64,000 nt of DNA from Arachnia propionica (GTDB lineage: Bacteria > Actinomycetota > Actinomycetes > Propionibacteriales > Propionibacteriaceae): the NCBI RefSeq assembly GCF_037055325.1, contig NZ_CP146373.1:248001-312000 (forward strand), in the 5' to 3' direction. Position numbers and translations under genes: made by a program. This document shows positions 52,473 to 62,708 of this stretch, one piece after another. Each line of letters starts with the position of its first letter. The stretch's first letter is position 1. The notes under the pieces were generated by a model. The model was not told where the DNA came from and made no database searches. It saw only the letters and a list, made by a program, of their open reading frames with translations.

Positions 52473-53260
52473 AGTCTCGCGACGTCGCCCTCAGCGCCTT
52501 TGACCCAGTGGTGGACGCTATTCAGGTTGATGCAGCCGCTGCCGATGAGTTGTTCGCGGTTGTCGATCTGCTCGAAGAACAGCCTCCGCTGAGACGTTCG
52601 CTGTCAGATCCCTCTGCGAGTTCGGAGGACAGGCAGGCGCTGGCCCGTAGGCTTTTCGAGGGCAGGCTGGGGGCCGCTTCATTGTCCGTGGTCGTCGAAG
52701 CGGTTTCGCGCCCTTGGTCCAGTGGGCGAGCCATGATCGAGTCCATCGAACGGCAGGGCGTACGCGGCCTGCTGCGTGTTGCCACCGCGCGTGGAGAACT
52801 GAAGCGCGTCCAAGAGGAGTTGCATCAATTTGCACTGTTGATTGAAAGCTCCCCTGAGTTGTCCGACGCCCTGCGTAACCGGGGGCGCAGCCTCGCGGAT
52901 CGACGTGCCCTGATCACCCGGCTGCTCACGGGACGGGTGGCTTCCGTCACGGTGGTGCTCGCGCTGCGTGCAGCGGCGCCCCGTGCCCGCACGGTCCCGC
53001 TCGCCCTCACCAATTATGTGGCTCTTGCCGCCGACCTGGCAGGGGAAAAGGTGGCGCGGATCACCGTGGCACGTCCTCTCGACACAGGCCGCATTCAACG
53101 ACTTCGCAGGGCTTTGGAGGCTCGGGTCGGCGGTCCGGTCCTCCTGCTGATCGAGGTGGACGAGAACGTGATCGGTGGTATGAGCGTCGATCTTGGCACA
53201 CATGTATTCGAATCAACCGTGGCCGGGCGGCTCGACGAGGTCCGCCGGCTCCTGAACTGA
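52469..53260 (+). CDS. atpH: ATP synthase F1 subunit delta
   Basis: A 263-residue OSCP-type subunit linking the b stalk to the top of the alpha3beta3 head. The C-terminal part has the conserved VRRLLN-ending domain preceded by DENVIGGMSVDLGTHVFESTVAGRLDE-like residues. It has the delta domain only, without the b-type helix fused in mycobacterial delta. ATG 52469 overlaps atpF by 4 bases. Confidence 0.94.
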   Translation: MKSRDVALSAFDPVVDAIQVDAAAADELFAVVDLLEEQPPLRRSLSDPSASSEDRQALARRLFEGRLGAASLSVVVEAVSRPWSSGRAMIESIERQGVRGLLRVATARGELKRVQEELHQFALLIESSPELSDALRNRGRSLADRRALITRLLTGRVASVTVVLALRAAAPRARTVPLALTNYVALAADLAGEKVARITVARPLDTGRIQRLRRALEARVGGPVLLLIEVDENVIGGMSVDLGTHVFESTVAGRLDEVRRLLN

Positions 53261-53291
53261 CATCAAGCGATGAAAGCGAAAGTAGGACGCA

Positions 53292-54926
53292 ATGGCTGAA
53301 CTCACCATCAGTCCCGATGAGATCCGCAGCGCGCTGGACGAGTTCGTCTCGTCCTACCAGCCCGCGGCTGCCAGCATGACGGAGGTCGGCGTTGTCGCGA
53401 CCTCTGGCGATGGTATCGCGCGCGTCGAGGGTCTGCCCTCGGCCATGGCGAATGAGCTGCTGCGTTTCGAGAACGGCACCATGGGTATCGCCCTCAACCT
53501 CGATGAACGTGAGATCGGTGTGGTTGTACTCGGTGATTCCGAGGGTATCGATGAGGGCTCTACCGTGCGTGGCACGGGTGAGGTGCTCTCCGTGCCAGTC
53601 GGTGACGGCTATCTCGGACGTGTCGTCGATGCAATGGGTGACCCCATCGATGGGCTTGGTGAGATCAAGAACATCGAGGGCAGGCGGGCTCTCGAACTCC
53701 AGGCGGCAGGCGTCATGGATCGACAGGAAGTTCGCGAGCCTTTGCAGACCGGAATCAAGGCCATCGATGCAATGACCCCTATCGGGCGGGGACAACGGCA
53801 GCTGATCATCGGTGACCGCAAGACCGGTAAGACAGCGATCGCGATTGACACGATTATCAATCAGAAGGCCAACTGGGAAACCGGCGATCCGAAACAACAG
53901 GTCCGCTGCATCTATGTGGCCATCGGCCAGAAGGGATCTACCGTTGCCGAGGTGCGCAGCACCCTCGAAGCAGCTGGAGCATTGGAATACACAACCATCG
54001 TTCATGCCCCTGCATCCGATCCCGCGGGCTACAAGTACATTGCACCCTATGCCGGGTCTGCCATCGGTCAGCACTGGATGTACCAGGGCAAGCACGTGCT
54101 GATCATCTTCGATGACCTGACCAAGCAGGCCGAGGCCTACCGTGCCATGTCCCTGCTGCTGCGCCGACCGCCCGGTCGCGAGGCCTACCCGGGTGATGTC
54201 TTCTACCTGCACTCGCGCCTGCTGGAACGTTGCGCCAAACTGTCGGACAGGTTGGGCGGTGGCTCGATGACTGGTCTGCCTATCATCGAGACCAAGGCCA
54301 ACGATGTCTCGGCCTACATTCCCACAAACGTGATTTCCATCACTGACGGACAGATCTTCCTCCAGTCGGATCTGTTCAACGCCAACCAGCGTCCAGCAAT
54401 CGATGTTGGGATCTCGGTTTCCCGGGTCGGTGGTGCGGCGCAGGTCAAGGCGATGAAATCCGTGGCAGGGTCCCTCAAGATCAACCTCGCCCAGTACCGT
54501 GACATGCAGGCCTTCGCGATGTTCGCCTCTGACCTGGATGCGGCGTCTCGCCAGCAGCTGGATCGTGGTGCACGGCTCGTGGAGTTGTTGCGTCAGGGCC
54601 AGTACGCCCCCTACCCGGTGGAGGAACAGGTGGTCTCGGTGTGGGCAGGCGTACAGGGGCATTTCGATGACGTTCCTGTGATCGAGGTGCTTCGCTTCGA
54701 GCAGGAGTTCCTCGAGCATCTTCGGCACAACACCCAGGTGCTCCAGACGATCGCAGATACCAAACTGTTCGGCGATGACCTCAGGGAGGTCACGATGCAG
54801 GCCCTGGCCGATTTCAAGCAGCTGTTCCGCACCTCTGAAGGAACCCCCTTGGCCCGTGAAGAGCACATGCCGATCTCGGACGAGGCGATCGCGCAGGAAA
54901 CGATCATTCGCAAGAAGCGGGGTTGA
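53292..54926 (+). CDS. atpA: ATP synthase F1 subunit alpha
   Basis: A 544-residue non-catalytic nucleotide-binding subunit. The P-loop GDRKTGKT is at about residues 174-181, and the alpha signature [17 protein letters not shown] is present. The C-terminal extension beyond residue 510 is typical of actinobacteria. AGTAGGA lies 6-9 bases before the ATG. Confidence 0.97.
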   Translation: MAELTISPDEIRSALDEFVSSYQPAAASMTEVGVVATSGDGIARVEGLPSAMANELLRFENGTMGIALNLDEREIGVVVLGDSEGIDEGSTVRGTGEVLSVPVGDGYLGRVVDAMGDPIDGLGEIKNIEGRRALELQAAGVMDRQEVREPLQTGIKAIDAMTPIGRGQRQLIIGDRKTGKTAIAIDTIINQKANWETGDPKQQVRCIYVAIGQKGSTVAEVRSTLEAAGALEYTTIVHAPASDPAGYKYIAPYAGSAIGQHWMYQGKHVLIIFDDLTKQAEAYRAMSLLLRRPPGREAYPGDVFYLHSRLLERCAKLSDRLGGGSMTGLPIIETKANDVSAYIPTNVISITDGQIFLQSDLFNANQRPAIDVGISVSRVGGAAQVKAMKSVAGSLKINLAQYRDMQAFAMFASDLDAASRQQLDRGARLVELLRQGQYAPYPVEEQVVSVWAGVQGHFDDVPVIEVLRFEQEFLEHLRHNTQVLQTIADTKLFGDDLREVTMQALADFKQLFRTSEGTPLAREEHMPISDEAIAQETIIRKKRG

Positions 54927-54932
54927 TGCCCA

Positions 54933-55847
54933 ATGGCCAGCAGCCTGCGGGAACTCAGGCAGCGACGCAATTCCGTCGCCACCACCAAGAAGATCACCCG
55001 TGCCATGGAACTGATTGCTGCTTCTCGCATCGTCAAGGCTCAGCAGGCGGTTCGTGCTGCCCTTCCCTATGCTGATGCTTTGGTGCATGCGGTATCAGCC
55101 TTGGCAACCTACTCCCATGTTCTGGAGCATCCGCTGCTTCGTGACGTCGAGCCACCCCGCCGGTCGGCTGTACTCGTCATCACAGGTGACCGAGGTCTGG
55201 CGGGAGCTTATTCCGCGAACGTGATCCGGGTGGCGGAACAGCTGCGGGCGAAACTGCTGGAGGAAGGGCAGGAGTGCCTGATCTATGTGACCGGGAACAA
55301 AGGCCTCTCCTACTACGATTTCCGGCATCGCCCGGTGGAGCAGAGCTGGACCGGTTTCTCTATCGCGCCGCAGTACTCGCATGCCAAAGAAATCTCCAAT
55401 GTCCTGATTGAGCGTTTTCTGCGTCCATACGAGGACGGGGGCGTTGACCAGCTGCACGTCGTCGCGACTCGGTTCATGACGATGCTTACTCAGGAAGCAA
55501 TCACCTTGCGACTGCTTCCTCTCGCCGTTGAGGAATCGGATGAGCCCGTGAGCGGCGGCGATACTGTCCTGCCACACTATGCCTTCGAACCAACCCCCGA
55601 GGCGATGTTGGACCGGGTCCTCCCGATGTACGTGACCAACCGTATTCACTCGATGCTTCTGCAATCGAGTGCTTCGGAACTGGCCAGTAGGCAGCGTGCC
55701 ATGAAGTCGGCGACGGACAATGCCCAGCAACTGATCGAACGTTTGACCCGTGAGGCTAACCAGGCCCGTCAAGCGGAGATCACCCAGGAAATCTCTGAAA
55801 TCGTCGGGGGCGCCGCGGCGCTCGCCGAATCAGCCGGAAGCGAGTGA
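54933..55847 (+). CDS. atpG: ATP synthase F1 subunit gamma
   Basis: A 304-residue central shaft. The N-terminal coiled helix (LRELRQRRNSVATTKKITRAMELIAASRI) and the C-terminal helix with SSASELASRQRAMKSATDNAQQLI and EITQEISEIVGGAAAL wrap to form the rotor. Between them is the Rossmann-like domain with VITGDRGLAGAYSANVI. Starts 6 bases after atpA. Confidence 0.96.
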   Translation: MASSLRELRQRRNSVATTKKITRAMELIAASRIVKAQQAVRAALPYADALVHAVSALATYSHVLEHPLLRDVEPPRRSAVLVITGDRGLAGAYSANVIRVAEQLRAKLLEEGQECLIYVTGNKGLSYYDFRHRPVEQSWTGFSIAPQYSHAKEISNVLIERFLRPYEDGGVDQLHVVATRFMTMLTQEAITLRLLPLAVEESDEPVSGGDTVLPHYAFEPTPEAMLDRVLPMYVTNRIHSMLLQSSASELASRQRAMKSATDNAQQLIERLTREANQARQAEITQEISEIVGGAAALAESAGSE

Positions 55848-55852
55848 GGTAA

Positions 55853-57714
<1,862 letters not shown>

Positions 57715-57732
57715 CAACCATTCCATGGTGGG

Positions 57733-57768
57733 CCGGGACATTTCGTGGTTTTTCTGCGAGTGTCCCGG
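57733..57768 (+). terminator. Hairpin after the atp operon
   Basis: CCGGGACA (57733-57740) pairs with TGTCCCGG (57761-57768) around a 20-base T-rich loop, 18 bases after the atpC stop. No U-run follows, so it may be only a processing or partial termination site. Confidence 0.45.
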
Positions 57769-57782
57769 TCCGGCTTCTACCG

Positions 57783-58265
57783 ATGCAACGCTATGTTTTG
57801 TGCATGGGGCTGACAGTGATCGCAATAATCGTCGCGGTCACCTGCCTCTGTATCCTGCCTTTTCTGCTTCTTTATGCACGCCGCCGCTGGCTCACCCGCC
57901 AGGGCGGCCTTTTTGACTGTGCCCACAGGATGCGGGACGGGGAACCCGGTGTTGGATGGGTGTTGGGTTTTGCTCGCTATCGCGGGGACCGGCTCGACTG
58001 GTATCGCGCTTTCTCGCTGGCGTTGCGACCGAATCGTTCCTTCTCACGTGCCGGAACCAGCTGGCAGCGGCGGCGTGTTGCCACTGCTTTGGAGGAGGTC
58101 GTCCTGTTCGACAACTCGTGGATCGTCACGATCAAGGATCGTTTCAATGACCACGAGCACAATTTGGCTATGGATCTGGAAAACGTGTTGGGGTTGATGG
58201 CCTGGCTGGAGTCGGCCCCTCCTGGAAGCCACTACCTTCCAGGTAGCGCCGACTCGCCTCTGTAA
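57783..58265 (+). CDS. DUF2550 family membrane-anchored protein
   Basis: A 160-residue protein with one N-terminal transmembrane helix (LTVIAIIVAVTCLCILPFLLLYARRR) and a cytoplasmic domain containing GVGWVLGFARYRGDRLDWYRAFSL and the LAMDLENVLGLMAWLESAPPGS end. DUF2550 is actinobacterial and normally follows atpC. Function unknown. ATG 57804 is a possible shorter start. Confidence 0.85.
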   Translation: MQRYVLCMGLTVIAIIVAVTCLCILPFLLLYARRRWLTRQGGLFDCAHRMRDGEPGVGWVLGFARYRGDRLDWYRAFSLALRPNRSFSRAGTSWQRRRVATALEEVVLFDNSWIVTIKDRFNDHEHNLAMDLENVLGLMAWLESAPPGSHYLPGSADSPL

Positions 58266-58272
58266 ACGGGTG

Positions 58273-58908
58273 TTATTTCTTCGTGCGTCCGTGGCGCTTC
58301 TCGGGTGGCTTGCGATCCGTTCCCGGAACCCACAGCACGTCTCCTTCAGGGCCCGCAGCGGTCCGGCACATGTTGAACAACAGATCGCTCAGCCGGTTCA
58401 GATAGGTGATGGCCAGCAGGCTGACCCCGCCTTCGCCACGTTCTGTCGAAGGCTTGGTTCCATGGACCTGAGCAGCCTGCCAGGCCACCCGTTCGGCACG
58501 TCGGCACACCGTGCGTGCGACGTGCAACTGAGCTACTGCCGGACTGCCGCCGGGCAGAATGAAGGAACGTAGGGAGGGAAGCTCGGCGCCGAGTTCGTCG
58601 CACCACTCCTCCAGACGGTCGATGGAGGACTGTTCGATCCGCAGAGGTGGGTACTGAGGATCGGGGTGTACAGGTGTGCTGAGATCAGCGCCGACATCGA
58701 AGAGCTCATTACGAACCAAGGAGAGCATCTCCACTACGCGTTCCGGCAGCCCACCGTGGGCGACTGCCAGTGCCAGGTTTGAGTTGGTCTCGTCGACCGC
58801 CCCATATGCCTCGACTCGTGGATCTGTCTTTGGCACCTCGGCGTTGTCCGACAGACGAGTGTTTCCTGCGTCGCCGGTGCGGGTGTATATGCGTGTCAGG
58901 TTCACCAT
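58273..58908 (-). CDS. Cob(I)yrinic acid a,c-diamide adenosyltransferase (PduO type)
   Basis: A 211-residue ATP:cob(I)alamin adenosyltransferase, giving the adenosylcobalamin needed by methylmalonyl-CoA mutase. The PduO ATP motif is IYTRTGDAGNTRL near the N terminus; later come VDETNSNLALA, PSLRSFILPGG, ARTVCRRAERV and YLNRLSDLLFNMCR. ATG 58908 has no Shine-Dalgarno but a TACAGT box 6 bases before it, so it is probably leaderless. The open frame continues upstream through the divergent gene, without similarity. Confidence 0.93.
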   Translation of the reverse strand: MVNLTRIYTRTGDAGNTRLSDNAEVPKTDPRVEAYGAVDETNSNLALAVAHGGLPERVVEMLSLVRNELFDVGADLSTPVHPDPQYPPLRIEQSSIDRLEEWCDELGAELPSLRSFILPGGSPAVAQLHVARTVCRRAERVAWQAAQVHGTKPSTERGEGGVSLLAITYLNRLSDLLFNMCRTAAGPEGDVLWVPGTDRKPPEKRHGRTKK

Positions 58909-58914
58909 GGAGCA

Positions 58915-58928
58915 ACTGTATCTACAAT
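58915..58928. promoter_or_regulatory. Divergent leaderless promoter pair
   Basis: Minus-strand -10 TACAGT (58915-58920) and plus-strand -10 TACAAT (58923-58928) are only 2 bases apart. Each lies 6-7 bases from the start codon of its gene (ATG 58908 and GTG 58936), and neither gene has a Shine-Dalgarno. The plus-strand -35 may be TTCACC (58901-58906), inside the start of the other gene. Confidence 0.6.
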
Positions 58929-58935
58929 TGCTGAG

Positions 58936-59619
58936 GTGTCGTTCAAGGCCTTTGCTCCCCTGATCGCTTTCGCCCTTCTTCTCACCGGGTGTAGCGACGC
59001 TAACCAGTCGAATCCCGCGAATGAGACTGGGCGAGCCGTCAGTTGTTCCTATCCGCCTGGGGGAGAACCCGCCAAACCTGTTGACCCGCCCAGCGGCGAG
59101 GACGTCCTGAATGCCGGAGAGACCAAGGCGACCCTTCACCTGACAGCAGGTGATGTGGAAATCACGATGGATCGCTCGGCCACGCCGTGCACCATCAATT
59201 CCTTCATGTCCTTGGCGCAACAGGGGTGGTTCAACGAAACCAGGTGCCACCGGCTCACTGATTACGGGATTTTCGTGCTCCAGTGTGGGGATCCGACGGG
59301 AACTGGCATGGGAGGGCCCGGATATACGGTCCCAGACGAACTGAGTCCTCGTACCACTGGGCTGGAGAAGGAGGGAGCCGTCGCCACATACCCCAAAGGA
59401 ACCGTCGCGATGGCGAACACCGGAAAACCCAACACGGCTGGGTCACAGTTCTTCATCGTCTGGGAGGACAGCCAGCTCAGTCCAGATTATGCCGTTTTCG
59501 GCACTGTCGATGATGGCGGATTGGCTGTTGTGCAGGGAATTGCGGCGCAAGGAGTCGATGAATCTGATGGTGTGAGACCCATAGCGGAGGCCGCCATCAG
59601 CTCGGTGACGTTGAGCTGA
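58936..59619 (+). CDS. Cyclophilin-type peptidyl-prolyl isomerase lipoprotein
   Basis: A 227-residue exported protein. The signal peptide ends in the lipobox LLTGC with the lipidated Cys at residue 19. The cyclophilin domain (about 65-227) has FNETRCHRLTDYGIFVLQCGDPTGTG and the SQFFIVW motif; the usual active-site phenylalanine-arginine pair is altered to CHRLT. It would help fold exported proteins at the membrane surface. GTG 58936 coincides with the predicted transcription start. Confidence 0.9.
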   Translation: MSFKAFAPLIAFALLLTGCSDANQSNPANETGRAVSCSYPPGGEPAKPVDPPSGEDVLNAGETKATLHLTAGDVEITMDRSATPCTINSFMSLAQQGWFNETRCHRLTDYGIFVLQCGDPTGTGMGGPGYTVPDELSPRTTGLEKEGAVATYPKGTVAMANTGKPNTAGSQFFIVWEDSQLSPDYAVFGTVDDGGLAVVQGIAAQGVDESDGVRPIAEAAISSVTLS

Positions 59620-60394
59620 TGGGGGCGGGAGAAACCAAGAACTCCGTGCAGATCGATGTGAATGCATCCGGTTCGTCGGCGTGAACCCAGTGGCCTGCCT
59701 GTTTGAGGGTTATTGTGACGACTCGGGGAAACAACTTGCGCATTGGTTCGGCATGCTCGCGTAGGACATAGTGCGATTTCCCACCTGCCACCCACCACAC
59801 AGGGCCGTCATAGACTGCGTCCATTCTCGGCCAGCCACCGATGATCCGGAGGGAATCGCCGAGCAGATCCAGGTTGGCCTTCCACGCCCAGTCGCTGCCC
59901 AGCCGGCGCAGGTTTTGAAGTAGGAAGCCGCGGACCTGCGGGTCGGGGATCGCCTCTGAGAGCCGTCGGCTGGCATCGGTGCGGCTCGCCAGATGTTCCA
60001 GATCGAGGTTGCGCATTGCAGCCACCAAAGGAGCGAACGCGGTGGGGCCATCGCTTGGTACGGGTGAGATGTCCACCACCAGAAGGCGTTCGACGAGATC
60101 GGGATATGTGAGGGCCAGCCTCATGGCGAGCTTTCCGCCTAGCGAATGTCCCACCAGGGCGACAGGAGCGTCGAAATTCTCCCGCAGCCAGTGGGCAATG
60201 TGCTCAGCTTGACCATCCAGGCTGAAGCCGACCGTCCAGGATGATGCCCCATGATTTGGAAGATCGAGCAGGTGACAGGTCGCGATCTCAGTCAAGGCGG
60301 TCGCGATCCGGGTGAAGTTCTTTCCCTGACCGAATAGGCCGTGCAGGAACACTACCTGCGCTGGGCCTGAACCCATGATGCTGTCGTGGATCAT
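59597..60394 (-). CDS. Alpha/beta hydrolase (YbfF-like esterase)
   Basis: A 265-residue alpha/beta-hydrolase. The oxyanion HGLFGQGKNF, the nucleophile elbow GHSLGGK (Ser near residue 103), an acidic residue in the middle region and a late AGHWVHAD with the catalytic His form a full triad. The DLPNHGAS motif is typical of YbfF esterases. Substrate unknown. It converges on the cyclophilin gene with a 23-base overlap. Confidence 0.85.
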   Translation of the reverse strand: MIHDSIMGSGPAQVVFLHGLFGQGKNFTRIATALTEIATCHLLDLPNHGASSWTVGFSLDGQAEHIAHWLRENFDAPVALVGHSLGGKLAMRLALTYPDLVERLLVVDISPVPSDGPTAFAPLVAAMRNLDLEHLASRTDASRRLSEAIPDPQVRGFLLQNLRRLGSDWAWKANLDLLGDSLRIIGGWPRMDAVYDGPVWWVAGGKSHYVLREHAEPMRKLFPRVVTITLKQAGHWVHADEPDAFTSICTEFLVSPAPISSTSPS

Positions 60395-60666
60395 CGGTTC
60401 AGTCTCCAGCAGTGTGAATGCCAGTGCCGGCGCTGCTCTGTCCCGGAGCTGAAACCAACACCGGGTTCTTCAGGCCAAACGACCACATGGGCCATTCCCA
60501 CAGGGATCGGATTGTTGCACCCTGGACAGGTGTACGGCTTCATCGCACGATCCGTGGGAACTTCTCTGACGAGAAAGGCTCCTGCCGAGGTCATCCTCCT
60601 GGACACGTGGCGGGACGTATCGAGAGGACGTGGTGGGCGTAGATGCTTTGAAGGACGTCGCGCCAT
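60391..60666 (-). CDS. Actinobacterial zinc-ribbon-like protein
   Basis: A 91-residue protein. The N-terminal 40 residues are basic and unstructured-looking. The conserved half has YTCPGCNNPIPVGMAHVVVW, then RRHWHSHCW; CxxC plus HxHxxC could bind zinc. It starts within the nucS stop (TGATG) and overlaps the hydrolase start by 4 bases, so it is co-expressed with NucS. Proteins of this type next to nucS are known in actinobacteria but have no assigned function. Confidence 0.75.
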   Translation of the reverse strand: MARRPSKHLRPPRPLDTSRHVSRRMTSAGAFLVREVPTDRAMKPYTCPGCNNPIPVGMAHVVVWPEEPGVGFSSGTEQRRHWHSHCWRLNR

Positions 60667-61358
60667 CAGAAAAGCCGATCCTCGGGATTGTCCATTCCAC
60701 GCAGCGCGTCATAGTCCAACAGTTGACATGTAATGCCTCGGTCAGCGGCGAGGGTGGCGGCCTGTGGCTTGATGTGTTGGGCGGCAAAAATTCCCTTCAC
60801 AGGTGCCAGCTGCGGGTCACGATTCATCAACTCGAGATAGCGGGTCAGTTGTTCCACACCATCAATCTCGCCTCGCCGTTTCACCTCCACGGCGACGTGG
60901 AATCCATCAGCGTCTCGCAACAGCAGGTCGACCGGGCCGATCGGGGTGTAAAACTCTCGTTTGACCACCTGCCAGCCATCTCCGAAAGTTGCGGGGTGCT
61001 CGGCGAGCAGGGACTGCAGATGCGCTTCGACCCCGTCCTTCTGGAGCCCCGGGTCAACACCAAAACTGTGATCCACGTCAAGAAAGACTTCCCCCAGCGC
61101 GATTCGCAGGGTGTCGCCAGACGTGGAACGGACCAGCCAGAGGGCGTTCGCACCAGCCTCCCGAGCCGCATCGTCGGGTTCTGTAATGGTGAGGGAACAG
61201 GGGGCGCTCATCCAGTTCAGGGGCTTGTATGCGCGATCATCTGCATGCACAGAGACGGAGCCATCGGCTTTGAGCATGATCAGTCGCTTGGCCATGGGAA
61301 GGTGGGCTGTCAATCGACCCGCGTAGTCGACCTGGCAGTGAGCAATGACGAGACGCAC
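60666..61358 (-). CDS. nucS: Mismatch-specific endonuclease NucS
   Basis: A 230-residue enzyme of the non-canonical mismatch repair pathway found in actinobacteria and archaea that lack MutS/MutL. The N-terminal dimerisation domain has [25 protein letters not shown]. The RecB-like nuclease domain has [12 protein letters not shown] (acidic metal ligand) and [21 protein letters not shown] with the catalytic ExK. It should cut both strands at G:T and similar mismatches, recruited by the sliding clamp. Confidence 0.95.
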   Translation of the reverse strand: MRLVIAHCQVDYAGRLTAHLPMAKRLIMLKADGSVSVHADDRAYKPLNWMSAPCSLTITEPDDAAREAGANALWLVRSTSGDTLRIALGEVFLDVDHSFGVDPGLQKDGVEAHLQSLLAEHPATFGDGWQVVKREFYTPIGPVDLLLRDADGFHVAVEVKRRGEIDGVEQLTRYLELMNRDPQLAPVKGIFAAQHIKPQAATLAADRGITCQLLDYDALRGMDNPEDRLF

Positions 61359-61367
61359 AGATAGATC

Positions 61368-62708
61368 CTAACGGGCGTCCAGATGCGGTCGGAGCACCTC
61401 GCGGTAGAGCAGCAGCAGGGCAGCCGTTGTTGGGATGGCGATCAGGGCACCGATCACTCCCAGCAAGATGCCACCGATCAGCGCAGACAGCACGACAAGT
61501 GCCCCGGGTACTTTCACCGTCCGCTTCATGACGGTTGGGTAGAGGATGTAGGCGTCGAACTGCTGGTAGATCAGGAAGTAGATGATGGTGGCCACGCCTA
61601 TTGTCGGGGACGTGGCGAAGCCGACCAGAGCCACAGCGAGCATGGCCAGCGAGGAACCCACCAGAGGGATGAAACAGAACAGGGCGACTATGAAAGACAA
61701 CGCCAAGGAATAGGCGCCGAGCCCGATGATGTTCATAAATATGAAGCTGCATCCCGAGGCCACCGCGACGATCATGAACATTCCGGTGATGTATCCGGAG
61801 ACCCCACGAAAGATCTCATCTGCCAAGTAGCGAGAGCGGGCACGTCGGCTGGCCGGAGCAAGCGTGTAAATAACCTCTTTGATCGCCGGTAGTGAAGCGA
61901 GGAAGTAGATGGTGAGCACCAGCGTCATGATCACGGAGAAAATGAGGTTGGCAACCAATACGCCTGCTCCCCAGATGCCGCCGAACAGGTTCTGCATTAA
62001 CCCGCCCGAGGCGAGATAACGCTGGGCTGTTTCGAGCAGATTGTACTGGGCATCCCAACGTGCCACCTGCTCGTTCGTGGCTAGCATCGCTATCCAGTAC
62101 GGCACCCTAAATGTCAGAGACTGCACTTGGTTCATCATCAATGGCACCAGTGCAGTGACTCCCAGAACGATGATTCCCAACAGGGTGACGGTCACGAAGA
62201 ACACCGCCATCGCGCGGGGTACCCGGCGTCGTGTGAAGAACTCGACTGCCGGGTTCAGTCCTAGTGCCAGGAACAGGGAGAGCACCACGAGGGTCAGAAT
62301 GTTCTGCACTTGTGTGGCGGCGGCCATGAGGCCGATCGCCACGAGCACCCCGAATGCGCCGAAAAAGCCTATGGAGAAAGGGGAGTGGTTCAGCAGTTTC
62401 GTCTCGTTCTGCACCATCACGGGAGGAACGGGCGAGACCGGTTCCTCGGGAATGGGTGCCAAAAGCTGCTCGGCTCCTTTGCGGGCGTTGCCGAACAAAC
62501 CTCCGAGGAACTGCCGGAACCTGCCTAGAGATGCTCTGCCCCCGAGCGAGGTGGACATTTTTCTGCGTCCGGAATTCTCTACTGGGACAGTAGGCTCCGT
62601 CGCTGGCTTGTCGGGCTGGGCTGTGGGGGAGACCGACTCCTCCGGAGCATTCCCTGTGTCGCCAGAGGTTGGAGGCTCGTCCGCAGCCCCGGGAACGAGG
62701 GCCGTCAC
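61368..62708 (-). CDS. AI-2E family transporter (PF01594)
   Basis: A 446-residue membrane protein with about eight transmembrane segments. The N-terminal 100 residues are disordered, Pro/Ser/Thr-rich. The first helices (FFGAFGVLVAIGLMAA and NILTLVVLSLFLALGLNPAVEF) and the late GALVVLSALIGGILLGVIGALIAIPTTAAL are hallmarks of the family. Its members export small molecules or act as sodium/proton antiporters. The start overlaps the DivIVA-like gene stop by 4 bases. Confidence 0.9.
   Translation of the reverse strand: MTALVPGAADEPPTSGDTGNAPEESVSPTAQPDKPATEPTVPVENSGRRKMSTSLGGRASLGRFRQFLGGLFGNARKGAEQLLAPIPEEPVSPVPPVMVQNETKLLNHSPFSIGFFGAFGVLVAIGLMAAATQVQNILTLVVLSLFLALGLNPAVEFFTRRRVPRAMAVFFVTVTLLGIIVLGVTALVPLMMNQVQSLTFRVPYWIAMLATNEQVARWDAQYNLLETAQRYLASGGLMQNLFGGIWGAGVLVANLIFSVIMTLVLTIYFLASLPAIKEVIYTLAPASRRARSRYLADEIFRGVSGYITGMFMIVAVASGCSFIFMNIIGLGAYSLALSFIVALFCFIPLVGSSLAMLAVALVGFATSPTIGVATIIYFLIYQQFDAYILYPTVMKRTVKVPGALVVLSALIGGILLGVIGALIAIPTTAALLLLYREVLRPHLDAR

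Noticed and set aside
53061-55088. 675-codon open frame on the minus strand across atpA/atpG
   Set aside because: It lies antisense to two certain ATP synthase genes. Long antisense frames are expected from the codon bias of a high-GC genome. It shows no family motif.
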